The notes beneath the pieces are model-generated. The model searched no databases. It had not been told where the DNA came from and saw nothing but the letters and a program-made list of their open reading frames with translations. Source: Firmicutes bacterium UBA5449 (GTDB lineage: Bacteria > Bacillota > SHA-98 > UBA4971). From it: DNA of 15,768 bases. Both the position numbers and the translations under genes were made by a program. Positions 8,221 to 14,783 of this stretch are shown here, in pieces. The stretch lies in NCBI GenBank assembly GCA_002424305.1, contig DIQZ01000011.1:1-15768 (forward strand), written 5' to 3'. Within the stretch, counting starts at the first letter, position 1. Every line of letters starts with the position of its first letter.

Positions 8221-8815
8221 GTGCGCTATTCTCGATCACGTTTTTGGAATCTGTGTGCTATTTTCGACCACACTTTCAAGTTTTTAGTTGACCATGCCAC
8301 AAGTCCGAGCACCCTACCGGGTTGGGTATAACATTTTTTACCAAGTGGCCGAAGAGGTGCTCTATTTTCGATCACGTTTCTCAAATCCGTGTGCTATTTT
8401 CGACCACGTTTCTGAGTTTAAGTTTGGGGGTGCTTCAAATTCGACCACCAAACCGGTTTTGGTGTACTATTTTCGATCACACTTTTCGTAAGAGTGTTCG
8501 ATTCTCGACCACCCGGCGCGAAAAAATGCATATGTCAGGTGGTTCATGAGGACGCGTGATCGAAATACGATCACGTTTTTAGAAAGTGTGTGCGTTTCTC
8601 GATCACGTTTTTAGAATATGTGATCGAAACCCTTACACCCCGAAAACTGTCATGAGAACCGTGTACTAGTTTCGATCACGGATCCGTATTAGGTGCGCGA
8701 AAGTCGATCACCCTACCTAAGAATTGGAGTTCTTTCTGTCCGCAACCCCGGAAAAGTAGTGCTCTTGTACTATCTCAGAAGGTTTTTGAAGAAATGTGTA
8801 CTATTTTCGATCACC
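8221..8815. repeat. Array of degenerate ~20-bp repeats in 32-bp steps (suspected IS21-like ends, transposase absent)
   Basis: The core GTGTGCTATTTTCGATCACG, with C/T variation in GAYCAC, recurs at 8221, 8253, 8357, 8389, 8430, 8462, 8494, 8556, 8588, 8661, 8693 and 8796. A poor copy lies near 8764 and one is inverted at 8620. Within groups the copies are exactly 32 bases apart, and the 12-base spacer is often TTTTTxGAAT-like, so the full unit is about 32 bp. Groups are separated by 41, 62, 71 or 104 bases. No gene covers the stretch. Clusters of transposase-binding repeats of about 20 bp near element ends are known for IS21-family elements; the assignment here is inference, because no istA or istB homologue is present in the window. 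Iterons or regulator sites are the alternatives. Confidence 0.6.
8555..8575. repeat. Perfect 8-bp-arm palindrome within the array
   Basis: CGTGATCG and CGATCACG flank AAATA. The site is an array copy whose left half also matches the reverse complement of the core, so it can be read in both directions. It marks the part of the array where orientation changes; an inverted copy follows at 8620. Confidence 0.6.
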
Positions 8816-8888
8816 CCACCTCGAATTTGACTTGCAGATAAAGGATCCTTACTTAGCGATCATGCCAAGGGCAAGGTTATGCCACGAT

Positions 8889-8928
8889 TAAATACTTCAG
8901 CCAAAAGACTAAATACTTCAGCTAAAAG
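8889..8928 (+). repeat. Two 19-bp direct repeats, 21-bp period, just upstream of a promoter
   Basis: TAAATACTTCAGCCAAAAG (8889-8907) and TAAATACTTCAGCTAAAAG (8910-8928) differ by one base. They end 3 bases before the -35 box of the GntR operon promoter. A 21-base period is two helical turns, so both copies face the same side, as expected for an activator or co-operative repressor site. Confidence 0.6.
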
Positions 8929-8931
8929 TTG

Positions 8932-8960
8932 TTGACAGTGCTTAGAATCATGCGTATACT
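8932..8960 (+). promoter_or_regulatory. Near-consensus sigma-A promoter of the GntR-ABC operon
   Basis: TTGACA (8932-8937), a 17-base spacer and TATACT (8955-8960). Transcription should start near 8967, giving a leader of only about 27 bases before the ATG at 8994. Confidence 0.8.
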
Positions 8961-8983
8961 GTATATAGACTATATATACAGTA
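8957..8983. promoter_or_regulatory. Palindromic operator overlapping the -10 box
   Basis: Arms TACTGTATATA (8957-8967) and TATATACAGTA (8973-8983) are perfectly complementary around GACTA. The site covers the end of the -10 box and the expected transcription start. It is therefore very probably the operator of the adjacent YtrA-type GntR protein, acting as an autorepressor as known for that subfamily. Confidence 0.8.
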
Positions 8984-8993
8984 GCGGTGATTT

Positions 8994-9389
8994 ATGCATA
9001 TTCAATTATCGTATAGCAATCCGGTACCTCTATATAGACAAATAGTTGACCAGATAAAGGAGAAGATCCTATCAGGAGAACTCCTGCCCGGAACCCCGTT
9101 ACCGTCTATCCGGCAGTTGGCTGAGGAGGCCATGACCAGCGTAATCACGACTAAGCGGGCATACTCTGAGCTGGAGAATGAGGGGATCATCGTGACTAGG
9201 CCGGGGCTGGGGTCTTTTGTTGCTAATTTCACTTACAAGGATCTGGGGACAATTCGCGAAGAATCTGTCAAAGAATGCATCTCTGACCTTATTTCCGTAG
9301 CGAAACTCGTAGGAATAAGTGATGAGAAACTCCTCGATATGGTCAAGAAGGCACTGAAGGAGGAGGCAGGGCGTTATGAACCTCAGTAA
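8994..9389 (+). CDS. GntR-family transcriptional regulator, YtrA subfamily
   Basis: The 131-residue protein has a winged helix-turn-helix of GntR type over about residues 8-78 (PLYRQIVDQIKEKILSGELL, LPSIRQLAEEA, TTKRAYSELENEGII). It ends in a short helical tail of about 50 residues rather than a ligand-binding domain. This size and layout are those of the YtrA subfamily, whose members usually repress a neighbouring ABC transporter operon and respond to envelope stress or cell-wall-active compounds. The inducer here is unknown. The promoter and palindrome directly upstream support autoregulation. The ribosome site before the ATG is weak (GGTGA, 3 bases away). Its 3' end overlaps the ATPase gene by 14 bases, showing translational coupling. 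Confidence 0.9.
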   Translation: MHIQLSYSNPVPLYRQIVDQIKEKILSGELLPGTPLPSIRQLAEEAMTSVITTKRAYSELENEGIIVTRPGLGSFVANFTYKDLGTIREESVKECISDLISVAKLVGISDEKLLDMVKKALKEEAGRYEPQ

Positions 9390-10458
9390 GGCAGGGGCGG
9401 GGGAAGTGAGTACGAAAGACAAGGCAAGCAGGGCAAGTAAGGTAACCAGATCAGGAAGGGGAAGTAGAGTGGGTATGGCAAACAGCAACATTGAGAGTCT
9501 TGCGCTGAAACTTCACGGAGTCTGCAAGAGTTATCCCAAGTTCGAACTGAAGAATGTGACGTTTTCACTGCCCAGAGGGTTCATCATGGGTTTCATCGGG
9601 CCCAACGGTGCAGGAAAAACCACAACTATCAAGATCATCATGAACATGGTTAGGAAATCCCGAGGGAAGGTCGAGGCATTAGGCCTTGACCACATGATCC
9701 ATGAAAGGGAAGTAAAGCATCGAATCGGCTATCTCGGAGAAGAACCACGCTTTTACGAAGAGATGACGCCTGCGTGGTTTGGAGGATTTGTGTCCAAATA
9801 CTATCCTACTTGGGATATGACGTACTTCAACTCTACCCTTGATCGTTTTCAGATTGATCCTGCAAAGCGTGTGAAGAACCTTTCAAAAGGCATGAAAGTA
9901 AAGCTTGGCCTTGCCCTGGCATTATCCCATAAACCGGAGCTTCTGATCCTGGATGAGCCTACAAGCGGGCTAGATCCTGTAATACGCAGGGATGTCCTAG
10001 ATGAACTCATGTCAGTGATACAGGACGAAAAGAGGAGCGTATTCTTCTCAACCCACATAACCCAGGACATTGAGCGAATCGCCGACTATGTCACATTTAT
10101 CAATGAAGGCAGGATCGTCGAATCTGACATAAAAGACGACCTCCTGGCCAGGTGGAAGTGGGTGTCATTCCCGTTACCTATCAGGACAGGTGAGGCGAAA
10201 GGCAGTTTTGAGGCGAGGAATCTCGAGGCAGACGTGGCAAGAGCCAAGGCTTATGTAGAAGCGATGCTGGAGAGGGAACTAAAAGGGGTGTTTGTAGGAC
10301 ACAAAATTGAAGGTCTGACATTCAGTGGGATTACTTGTGCTTATTCAACAGATCTTGAAAGCAAGGTAGCCCGGCTTGTGGGGAGCAGGCCAAGAGTTAC
10401 CCCTGTGACTCTCGACGATATTCTTGTCGCTACTGTAAGGGGGAATAATGCATGCTAG
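9376..10458 (+). CDS. ABC transporter ATP-binding protein
   Basis: The 360-residue ATPase has Walker A GPNGAGKTTT from residue 75, signature LSKGMK at 169-174, Walker B LLILDEP with Asp193 and Glu194, and a switch histidine in FFSTHIT. It should power the ABC-2 permease encoded next, as an exporter at the cytoplasmic membrane. About 100 residues follow the nucleotide-binding domain, an accessory region seen in YhcG/YtrB-like ATPases. The ATG at 9376 is preceded by AAGGAGGAGG about 8 bases away, a very strong ribosome site. It adds a 35- to 40-residue extension rich in S, K, R, G and A before the ABC fold. Alternative starts at GTG 9469 or ATG 9475 also have purine-rich sites (AGGAAGGGGAAG) and would remove the extension. 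Both could be used. Confidence 0.9.
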   Translation: MNLSKAGAGEVSTKDKASRASKVTRSGRGSRVGMANSNIESLALKLHGVCKSYPKFELKNVTFSLPRGFIMGFIGPNGAGKTTTIKIIMNMVRKSRGKVEALGLDHMIHEREVKHRIGYLGEEPRFYEEMTPAWFGGFVSKYYPTWDMTYFNSTLDRFQIDPAKRVKNLSKGMKVKLGLALALSHKPELLILDEPTSGLDPVIRRDVLDELMSVIQDEKRSVFFSTHITQDIERIADYVTFINEGRIVESDIKDDLLARWKWVSFPLPIRTGEAKGSFEARNLEADVARAKAYVEAMLERELKGVFVGHKIEGLTFSGITCAYSTDLESKVARLVGSRPRVTPVTLDDILVATVRGNNAC

Positions 10459-11123
10459 ACCTTGTATATAAGGATCTTGTCCAACATAGAAAGCTCATTC
10501 TTTTCTATGCACTTATCGGTGGACTTATCGGAGTTGTGATGATGCTGAGCGGATCTGACGCAGGGGCTATATTCAGTGCTTACGTAATGGTATCCACTTA
10601 TGGATTTGCTATCAGATCTACGTATGACGAGGATAAAAGCGGTGCGTACTTGTTTTTGAAGAGTCTGCCTTTGTCAGACTCATCGATTGTTACTGCCAAG
10701 TTCCTTTCGGTTTTGACTGCAGCCGTGATTTCTGTGGTGTTTTTCAACGCAGCGGCTGTGTTTGGTTCAGCAATTTCGACTCCGGGGGCTTTGAATGTCG
10801 CAGCGATCCTGGGGAAGAACATTCCGGCGTTCGCTATAGTGTTCAGCGTGGCCATGGTGTTTGCAGGTATCTACTTAGTCATGTTCTTCTGGGCAGGATT
10901 CGCTAAAGCCTCTACGTACAGCAGAGCGCTTCTTCTTGTCATATTTGTTGTGGTAATGTTAGGTTCAGGTTTCATGGAGCGTTCACCTGTAGTTCAAAAT
11001 TCCATGAAGATGATTGAGATGGGTCCTTGGATACCTGCCATATCTATAGTTATCAGCTTGGCTGTTTACGGGCTCTGTTGTTTCATGTCAATCTTGAGAG
11101 TAAAAGCGAAAGACTGGTCGTAA
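10452..11123 (+). CDS. ABC-2 type transporter permease
   Basis: The 223-residue hydrophobic protein has about six predicted membrane segments (for example LILFYALIGGLIGVVMML, VLTAAVISVVFFNAAAVFG, AIVFSVAMVFAGIYLVMFFW, ALLLVIFVVVMLGSGF, AISIVISLAVYGLCCF). Near residues 58-75 it carries DEDKSGAYLFLKSLPLS, which resembles the cytosolic loop of ABC2_membrane_5-type permeases in GntR-regulated operons. Its start overlaps the ATPase gene by 7 bases, and AAGGGGG lies 8 bases before the ATG, so it is co-translated with it. A homodimer with two ATPase subunits is the likely transporter. The substrate is not shown by the sequence; lipid-active or antibiotic-like compounds are common for the family. Confidence 0.9.
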   Translation: MLDLVYKDLVQHRKLILFYALIGGLIGVVMMLSGSDAGAIFSAYVMVSTYGFAIRSTYDEDKSGAYLFLKSLPLSDSSIVTAKFLSVLTAAVISVVFFNAAAVFGSAISTPGALNVAAILGKNIPAFAIVFSVAMVFAGIYLVMFFWAGFAKASTYSRALLLVIFVVVMLGSGFMERSPVVQNSMKMIEMGPWIPAISIVISLAVYGLCCFMSILRVKAKDWS

Positions 11124-11167
11124 CGCACAAGAGCTCGGAGCTACGTACAAAAGCCCGGAGGCAAAAT

Positions 11168-11266
11168 ATGAGTTCACATCAGATCCCAATGAGCTTGAAG
11201 AATTCTGCCAAGTATGGAGCAAACACAAGTGGAAGCCGGGGCTATGAAAGATTTGGGTTAGCATAA
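11168..11266 (+). CDS. Candidate 32-residue small protein at the end of the ABC operon
   Basis: A 32-codon frame starts at ATG 11168 behind GGAGG (11157-11161) with a 6-base spacer, as good a site as any in this window. It ends just before the terminator hairpin at 11270. The product is polar and basic, with no membrane segment (for example SLKNSAKYGANTSGSRGYER). I recognise no family. It could be a real operon-end microprotein or a chance frame; the ribosome site and position favour the first. Confidence 0.4.
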   Translation: MSSHQIPMSLKNSAKYGANTSGSRGYERFGLA

Positions 11267-11269
11267 AAT

Positions 11270-11315
11270 CCAGTGGGGCAAGAAAACACGTAGTAGCCCG
11301 CACTGGACTTTATGT
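11270..11315 (+). terminator. Probable terminator of the GntR-ABC operon
   Basis: CCAGTG plus GGGC (11270-11279) pairs with GCCC and CACTGG (11296-11306) across a one-base bulge and a 16-base loop. The following tail ACTTTATGTT is only moderately T-rich. It separates the ABC operon from the SCIFF locus. Confidence 0.5.
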
Positions 11316-11321
11316 TATAAT
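11313..11321 (+). promoter_or_regulatory. Extended -10 promoter candidate for the SCIFF locus
   Basis: TGTTATAAT matches the extended -10 consensus TGnTATAAT exactly; no good -35 is seen, which is usual for such promoters. It would give a leader of about 285 bases before scfA. A second AT-rich candidate lies inside the loop at 11525-11542. Confidence 0.4.
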
Positions 11322-11408
11322 AAAAGGTGTTATATATTCCCTGTTTCCTGCTGACAAAAAGAGTCGCTGAGTTTGCCAAATAGTCGGATTTAGTGTGTCG
11401 ACGGTGTT

Positions 11409-11439
11409 AACCTGCGGTTCTAAGTCAACCTGCGATTCT
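11409..11439 (+). repeat. Two 13-bp direct repeats, 18-bp period, in the scfA leader
   Basis: AACCTGCGGTTCT (11409-11421) and AACCTGCGATTCT (11427-11439) differ by one base. Their role is unknown; a regulator site upstream of scfA is possible. Confidence 0.45.
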
Positions 11440-11463
11440 CAGCATGGCGTGACGTGCTTCCGA

Positions 11464-11477
11464 CACCGGATCCGGTG
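11464..11477. repeat. 14-bp perfect palindrome in the scfA leader
   Basis: CACCGGATCCGGTG is perfectly self-complementary. It lies about 135 bases before scfA, between the direct repeats and the next inverted repeat. Confidence 0.45.
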
Positions 11478-11515
11478 CAAGCTCACTGTCAGGTGTGTAA
11501 GATAGGTTAATATAT

Positions 11516-11551
11516 GGCGGTTCAGTTTAATAATATATAAAGTGAGCCGCC
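11516..11551 (+). promoter_or_regulatory. Inverted repeat around an AT-only core, upstream of scfA
   Basis: GGCGGTTCA (11516-11524) and TGAGCCGCC (11543-11551) pair over 9 positions, one of them G-T, around an 18-base core that is almost entirely A and T (11525-11542). It may be an operator that brackets a promoter -10 region, or an RNA hairpin in the leader. Confidence 0.45.
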
Positions 11552-11612
11552 TATGTATTAAAGGAATCAGTAATTTACTTATTAGTTCCGGAAAAAAGGA
11601 GAAGTGATAAGA

Positions 11613-11777
11613 GTGTCAACTTCAAAAACCAAGAAACACATAACTACGATAAGCATGGGTTCAACCAGGGGCGGTCTCAAGGAAGGCGGCTGCAAGGAAT
11701 GTCAGGCTTCGTGTCAGTCAGCGTGTAAGACTTCTTGCACTGTAGGGAATCAGGTTTGCGTTGAAAAGAGCAAGTGA
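11613..11777 (+). CDS. scfA: SCIFF ranthipeptide precursor (six cysteines in forty-five residues)
   Basis: The 54-residue peptide starts at GTG 11613, with AAGGAG about 11 bases upstream; an in-frame GTG at 11604 is closer to the same site and would add three residues. The C-terminal core has exactly six cysteines, at 27, 30, 34, 38, 42 and 49, in the highly conserved SCIFF arrangement CKECQASCQSACKTSC followed by TVGNQVC. The leader contains KKHITTIS, like the KHIKTLN leader of clostridial SCIFF peptides, but with extra residues (MGSTRGGLKEGG) before the first cysteine. Known SCIFF peptides carry thioether links from cysteine sulfur to carbons of acceptor residues such as Thr, installed by the adjacent radical SAM maturase. 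The biological role of SCIFF is unknown. It is too short for usual gene finders. It ends 7 bases before the maturase ATG. Confidence 0.95.
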   Translation: MSTSKTKKHITTISMGSTRGGLKEGGCKECQASCQSACKTSCTVGNQVCVEKSK

Positions 11778-11784
11778 CGACTGT

Positions 11785-13167
11785 ATGCTGAGTGAGGCAA
11801 ATTGGCACATATTCTCTTGTCTCGGAAAATCGCTATTGTTCGACGTCAAGACAGGAGGCCTCCATGAGTTGGATTCAGTTGGGAAGGAGGTCGCACTTGC
11901 CTATAGGGACAATACCCCGCAATTGCAGGTAGAAAAGCGCCTATCTCCTGTCTATGGCGGTCAAGTTGTAGCGGAAGCCTATGAAGAGCTTGATGATATG
12001 GTGACTTGCGGCCTTCTTTCACATCCTAACGATAAGGACGAAGAGTATACGCCCAGTGAAGAAACGATCGTTAAAGCCTTATGCCTTCATGTGGCGCATG
12101 ACTGTAACCTAAGGTGCAAGTATTGCTTCGGTAAGACAGGGAACTTTGGGATGACCCGGGAACTCATGCCTCTTTCGGTAGCTACAGCATCCATTGATTT
12201 GCTATTGGATAAGTCCGGTCCCAGGCATAATCTCAACGTCGATTTCTTCGGAGGTGAACCCCTCCTTAACTTCGATGTTGTGAAAGATGCGGTCAAGTAC
12301 GGTGAGGAAAAGGCGAATGCCTTGGGGAAGCATGTGGATTTCACTGTTACCACCAATTGCGTTCTGCTTGACGAAGAAGTCATATCTTTCGTTAATGAAC
12401 ACAACATGCTTGTGGTGCTAAGCCTTGACGGTCGTAAGGAAGTCAATGATAAGATGCGCGTAATGCCCGGAGGAAACGGCAGTTATGATCGGGTGATTCC
12501 CGGATTAGCAAAATGCATTTCAACAAGGGATCCGAACTCGTACTACGTAAGAGCGACATATACACGCCACAACCTGGATTTTACATCTGATGTCCTTCAC
12601 CTTGCGGATTTAGGCGCGAGGAGTATTTCAACTGAACCGGTAATAGGCGGGGGTGACAGGGAATACGGTATCCAACCCGAAGATATCAGTGCCATCGAGG
12701 CAGAGTATGAAAACCTGCTAAGACAATTTGTGGAACGGCACAAGCAAGGCCGCGGATTTCTGTTTTATCACTTTAATATCGACCTAGACGGTGGGCCATG
12801 CTTGACAAGGCGGCTTTCAGGATGCGGTGCAGGAATAGACTACCTTGCTGTGTCTCCCACCGGTAGTGTTTATCCATGTCACCAATTCGTCGGCAAGCCT
12901 GAATTCCGGATGGGTGATGTATTCTCAGGATCTCTGAACCAAGCAATCATTCGACAATTTCGTAATGCTCACGTATATAGTAAGAGTGGGTGCGGGACTT
13001 GCTGGGCCAGGTTTATCTGTAGCGGCGGATGTCATGCTGCAGCATTCGGCTCTTCCGGTGATATGCTGGTGCCGGATAAAGTGGCCTGTGCTATCCAAAA
13101 GAAGCGCATTGAGTGTGGCTTGACTGCGCAAGCCATCTTAAGAAATACGGCGCAACCGGGAACGTGA
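11785..13167 (+). CDS. scfB: SCIFF radical SAM/SPASM thioether maturase
   Basis: The enzyme (460 residues from this ATG) forms thioether cross-links in the SCIFF precursor encoded directly upstream. The N-terminal part (HIFSCLGKSLLFDVKTGG onwards) is the peptide-recognition (RRE-like) region. The radical SAM cluster motif CNLRCKYCF follows, with cysteines at codons 115, 119 and 122 counted from the upstream TTG, then FFGGEPLL. The C-terminal SPASM region holds many cysteines for auxiliary [4Fe-4S] clusters: CLTRRLSGCGAG, VYPCHQF, GCGTCWARFICSGGCHA and VACAIQ. The architecture matches CteB/ScfB. A TTG at 11761 in the same frame, overlapping scfA by 17 bases, is a possible earlier start; neither start has a strong ribosome site, so translation is probably coupled to scfA. 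The metallopeptidase gene begins 23 bases after the stop. Confidence 0.95.
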   Translation: MLSEANWHIFSCLGKSLLFDVKTGGLHELDSVGKEVALAYRDNTPQLQVEKRLSPVYGGQVVAEAYEELDDMVTCGLLSHPNDKDEEYTPSEETIVKALCLHVAHDCNLRCKYCFGKTGNFGMTRELMPLSVATASIDLLLDKSGPRHNLNVDFFGGEPLLNFDVVKDAVKYGEEKANALGKHVDFTVTTNCVLLDEEVISFVNEHNMLVVLSLDGRKEVNDKMRVMPGGNGSYDRVIPGLAKCISTRDPNSYYVRATYTRHNLDFTSDVLHLADLGARSISTEPVIGGGDREYGIQPEDISAIEAEYENLLRQFVERHKQGRGFLFYHFNIDLDGGPCLTRRLSGCGAGIDYLAVSPTGSVYPCHQFVGKPEFRMGDVFSGSLNQAIIRQFRNAHVYSKSGCGTCWARFICSGGCHAAAFGSSGDMLVPDKVACAIQKKRIECGLTAQAILRNTAQPGT

Positions 13168-13190
13168 ATTAAGAGGAGTGAATTCCGACA

Positions 13191-14738
13191 ATGGGATGGG
13201 TTGCCAGGCAGAAAAGGGAGTTCTTCTTTGCGTCCATAGCTCAGTCCGGCATTGCAGTAGAGGTGAAGAAGTATGATATACATGTAAACTGCCTGGTATG
13301 GCAAGGACGGTTGCAGGCTACCACTGTCGTTACTCTTTGTGCACTGGCACCTAACGTGACAAAATACTGTTTTGTGCTGAATTCAGGCCTTCAGGTAAGC
13401 TCAATCAGTCAAGATGGAACTGAGCTTGCCTTTCGAGAGCGGGCATTCTCAGATGTCGCCGGTTTAAGAGCTGTCTGGGTGTCCCTTCCTAAGCCTCTTC
13501 GTGAGAACCAAGAAGTAGAGCTTACATTCGTATACTCGGGCCGGCCTGCAGGGAGTAGTGTTGCCCAGGTAAACGGTAGCGGTATGCGTCTATCCAGAAA
13601 GTCTGCTTGGTATCCTGTGGGTGCGGGGTTTGACACATTTACTGCGCGTGTGACCTGTGTAACCTGTCCGGGTTTTGTGTCAGTGTCAGACGGGGAGCTT
13701 ACTTCCCTATATGAGGACGGAGACCGGGTAGTACACGAATGGGAAGTTCGGGAGCCGGTTTCCGGGCTTTCGCTTACCTCGGGCAAGTTTGAAATGGCGT
13801 GCAAGACTCACCGGGGAATCAAACTTGAACTATATCTTGGTCAGGCTATCAAGGACAATATCGAACCTGCGATCAGTCTCTTCTGCGATGTACTGGATGC
13901 TTATATTGATATGCTTGGAAAACCTCCGACAGAGCGATTCGTGTCTGTCCTCAGACGGCGATATCCCATTGATGAACAGCAGGTACGTGTAGTTACGGCG
14001 CTAGGCCATGAAATGGCGCATGTATGGTGGGGGAGCCCTATATCTGTCGGATTTGGCGATACGTGGTTCCATGAGTCACTGGCTCGCACAATGGCTTATG
14101 AGACGGTAGGGCATGTCTTAGGTCATGATGCTGAGACTGCGCTTGTCCATGAAGAAATTGACAGGTGGGCGGCTGATACGAAGCTCGGGCCGGGTGCCTC
14201 AGAGAGCGTTCTCCTTTGGGCGAAAAGTCGTGCTCCGTACGCACCGCGTCCTGTATGCATCAGAGCAGCACTTGCCCTTCGATTGCTTCGTTATAACTTA
14301 GGGGATGACACATTTTTTGAAGTCCTCCGCCGACATCTATCCCTTCATCGGTCAAAACCTTCCGGTCTCAGTGATTTTGTTATCGTGGCAGAACGGGCAT
14401 CAGGTATGAACGTAGAGGGTTTCATGAAGCAATGGCTGGGTAATACCGCCTGTTTCGCCTATGAGATTCAGTCGGCAATGTGTTCGAAGAAAGCAGATAA
14501 CAGGTTTGTGACCAAGTTCTCCATGATTAATGTAGGCGATGCGCAAGGCCCTGTGAAAGCCGATGTCCTGCTGGTAGGGGATGGAGTCACAACCTGCAAG
14601 CAAGTGACAATAACAGGCAGAAACCAGGTGCTGCTTATCATTACAAACCATTATGTCAATTCTGTTGTTCTGGATCCGGATGCATATCTACCTAACACAA
14701 GTTGGCGAAATTGCCGGGTAAGCACTGAGGGTAGATAG
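13191..14738 (+). CDS. Cytoplasmic M1-like zinc metallopeptidase, atypical, linked to SCIFF locus
   Basis: The 515-residue protein has no signal peptide. Residues about 15-205 look like the beta-rich N-terminal domain of M1 aminopeptidases. The catalytic part has HEMAH (His273, Glu274, His277) followed by VWWG, and Glu295 in WFHESLA as the third zinc ligand. It continues with a helical region typical of M1 (LRYNLGDDTFFEVLRRHL, MKQWLG). Two features depart from the family. The GxMEN motif that anchors the substrate amino end is missing: only about 30 residues separate LGKPP from HEMAH, fewer than usual. There are also 17 residues between the second His and Glu, where classical M1 enzymes have 18. 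AGGAG lies about 13 bases before the ATG. The gene follows scfB by 23 bases and should be co-transcribed. Either a specialised peptidase or a binding protein is possible. Confidence 0.8.
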   Translation: MGWVARQKREFFFASIAQSGIAVEVKKYDIHVNCLVWQGRLQATTVVTLCALAPNVTKYCFVLNSGLQVSSISQDGTELAFRERAFSDVAGLRAVWVSLPKPLRENQEVELTFVYSGRPAGSSVAQVNGSGMRLSRKSAWYPVGAGFDTFTARVTCVTCPGFVSVSDGELTSLYEDGDRVVHEWEVREPVSGLSLTSGKFEMACKTHRGIKLELYLGQAIKDNIEPAISLFCDVLDAYIDMLGKPPTERFVSVLRRRYPIDEQQVRVVTALGHEMAHVWWGSPISVGFGDTWFHESLARTMAYETVGHVLGHDAETALVHEEIDRWAADTKLGPGASESVLLWAKSRAPYAPRPVCIRAALALRLLRYNLGDDTFFEVLRRHLSLHRSKPSGLSDFVIVAERASGMNVEGFMKQWLGNTACFAYEIQSAMCSKKADNRFVTKFSMINVGDAQGPVKADVLLVGDGVTTCKQVTITGRNQVLLIITNHYVNSVVLDPDAYLPNTSWRNCRVSTEGR

Positions 14739-14783
14739 TTATAGAGATATTCACAGCGGATACCCTTAGTAAATACCCTCATT

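Noticed and set aside
8221..8815. CRISPR array
   Set aside because: Repeats are degenerate, spacers are only 12 bases and similar to each other, grouping is irregular, and no cas gene is present.
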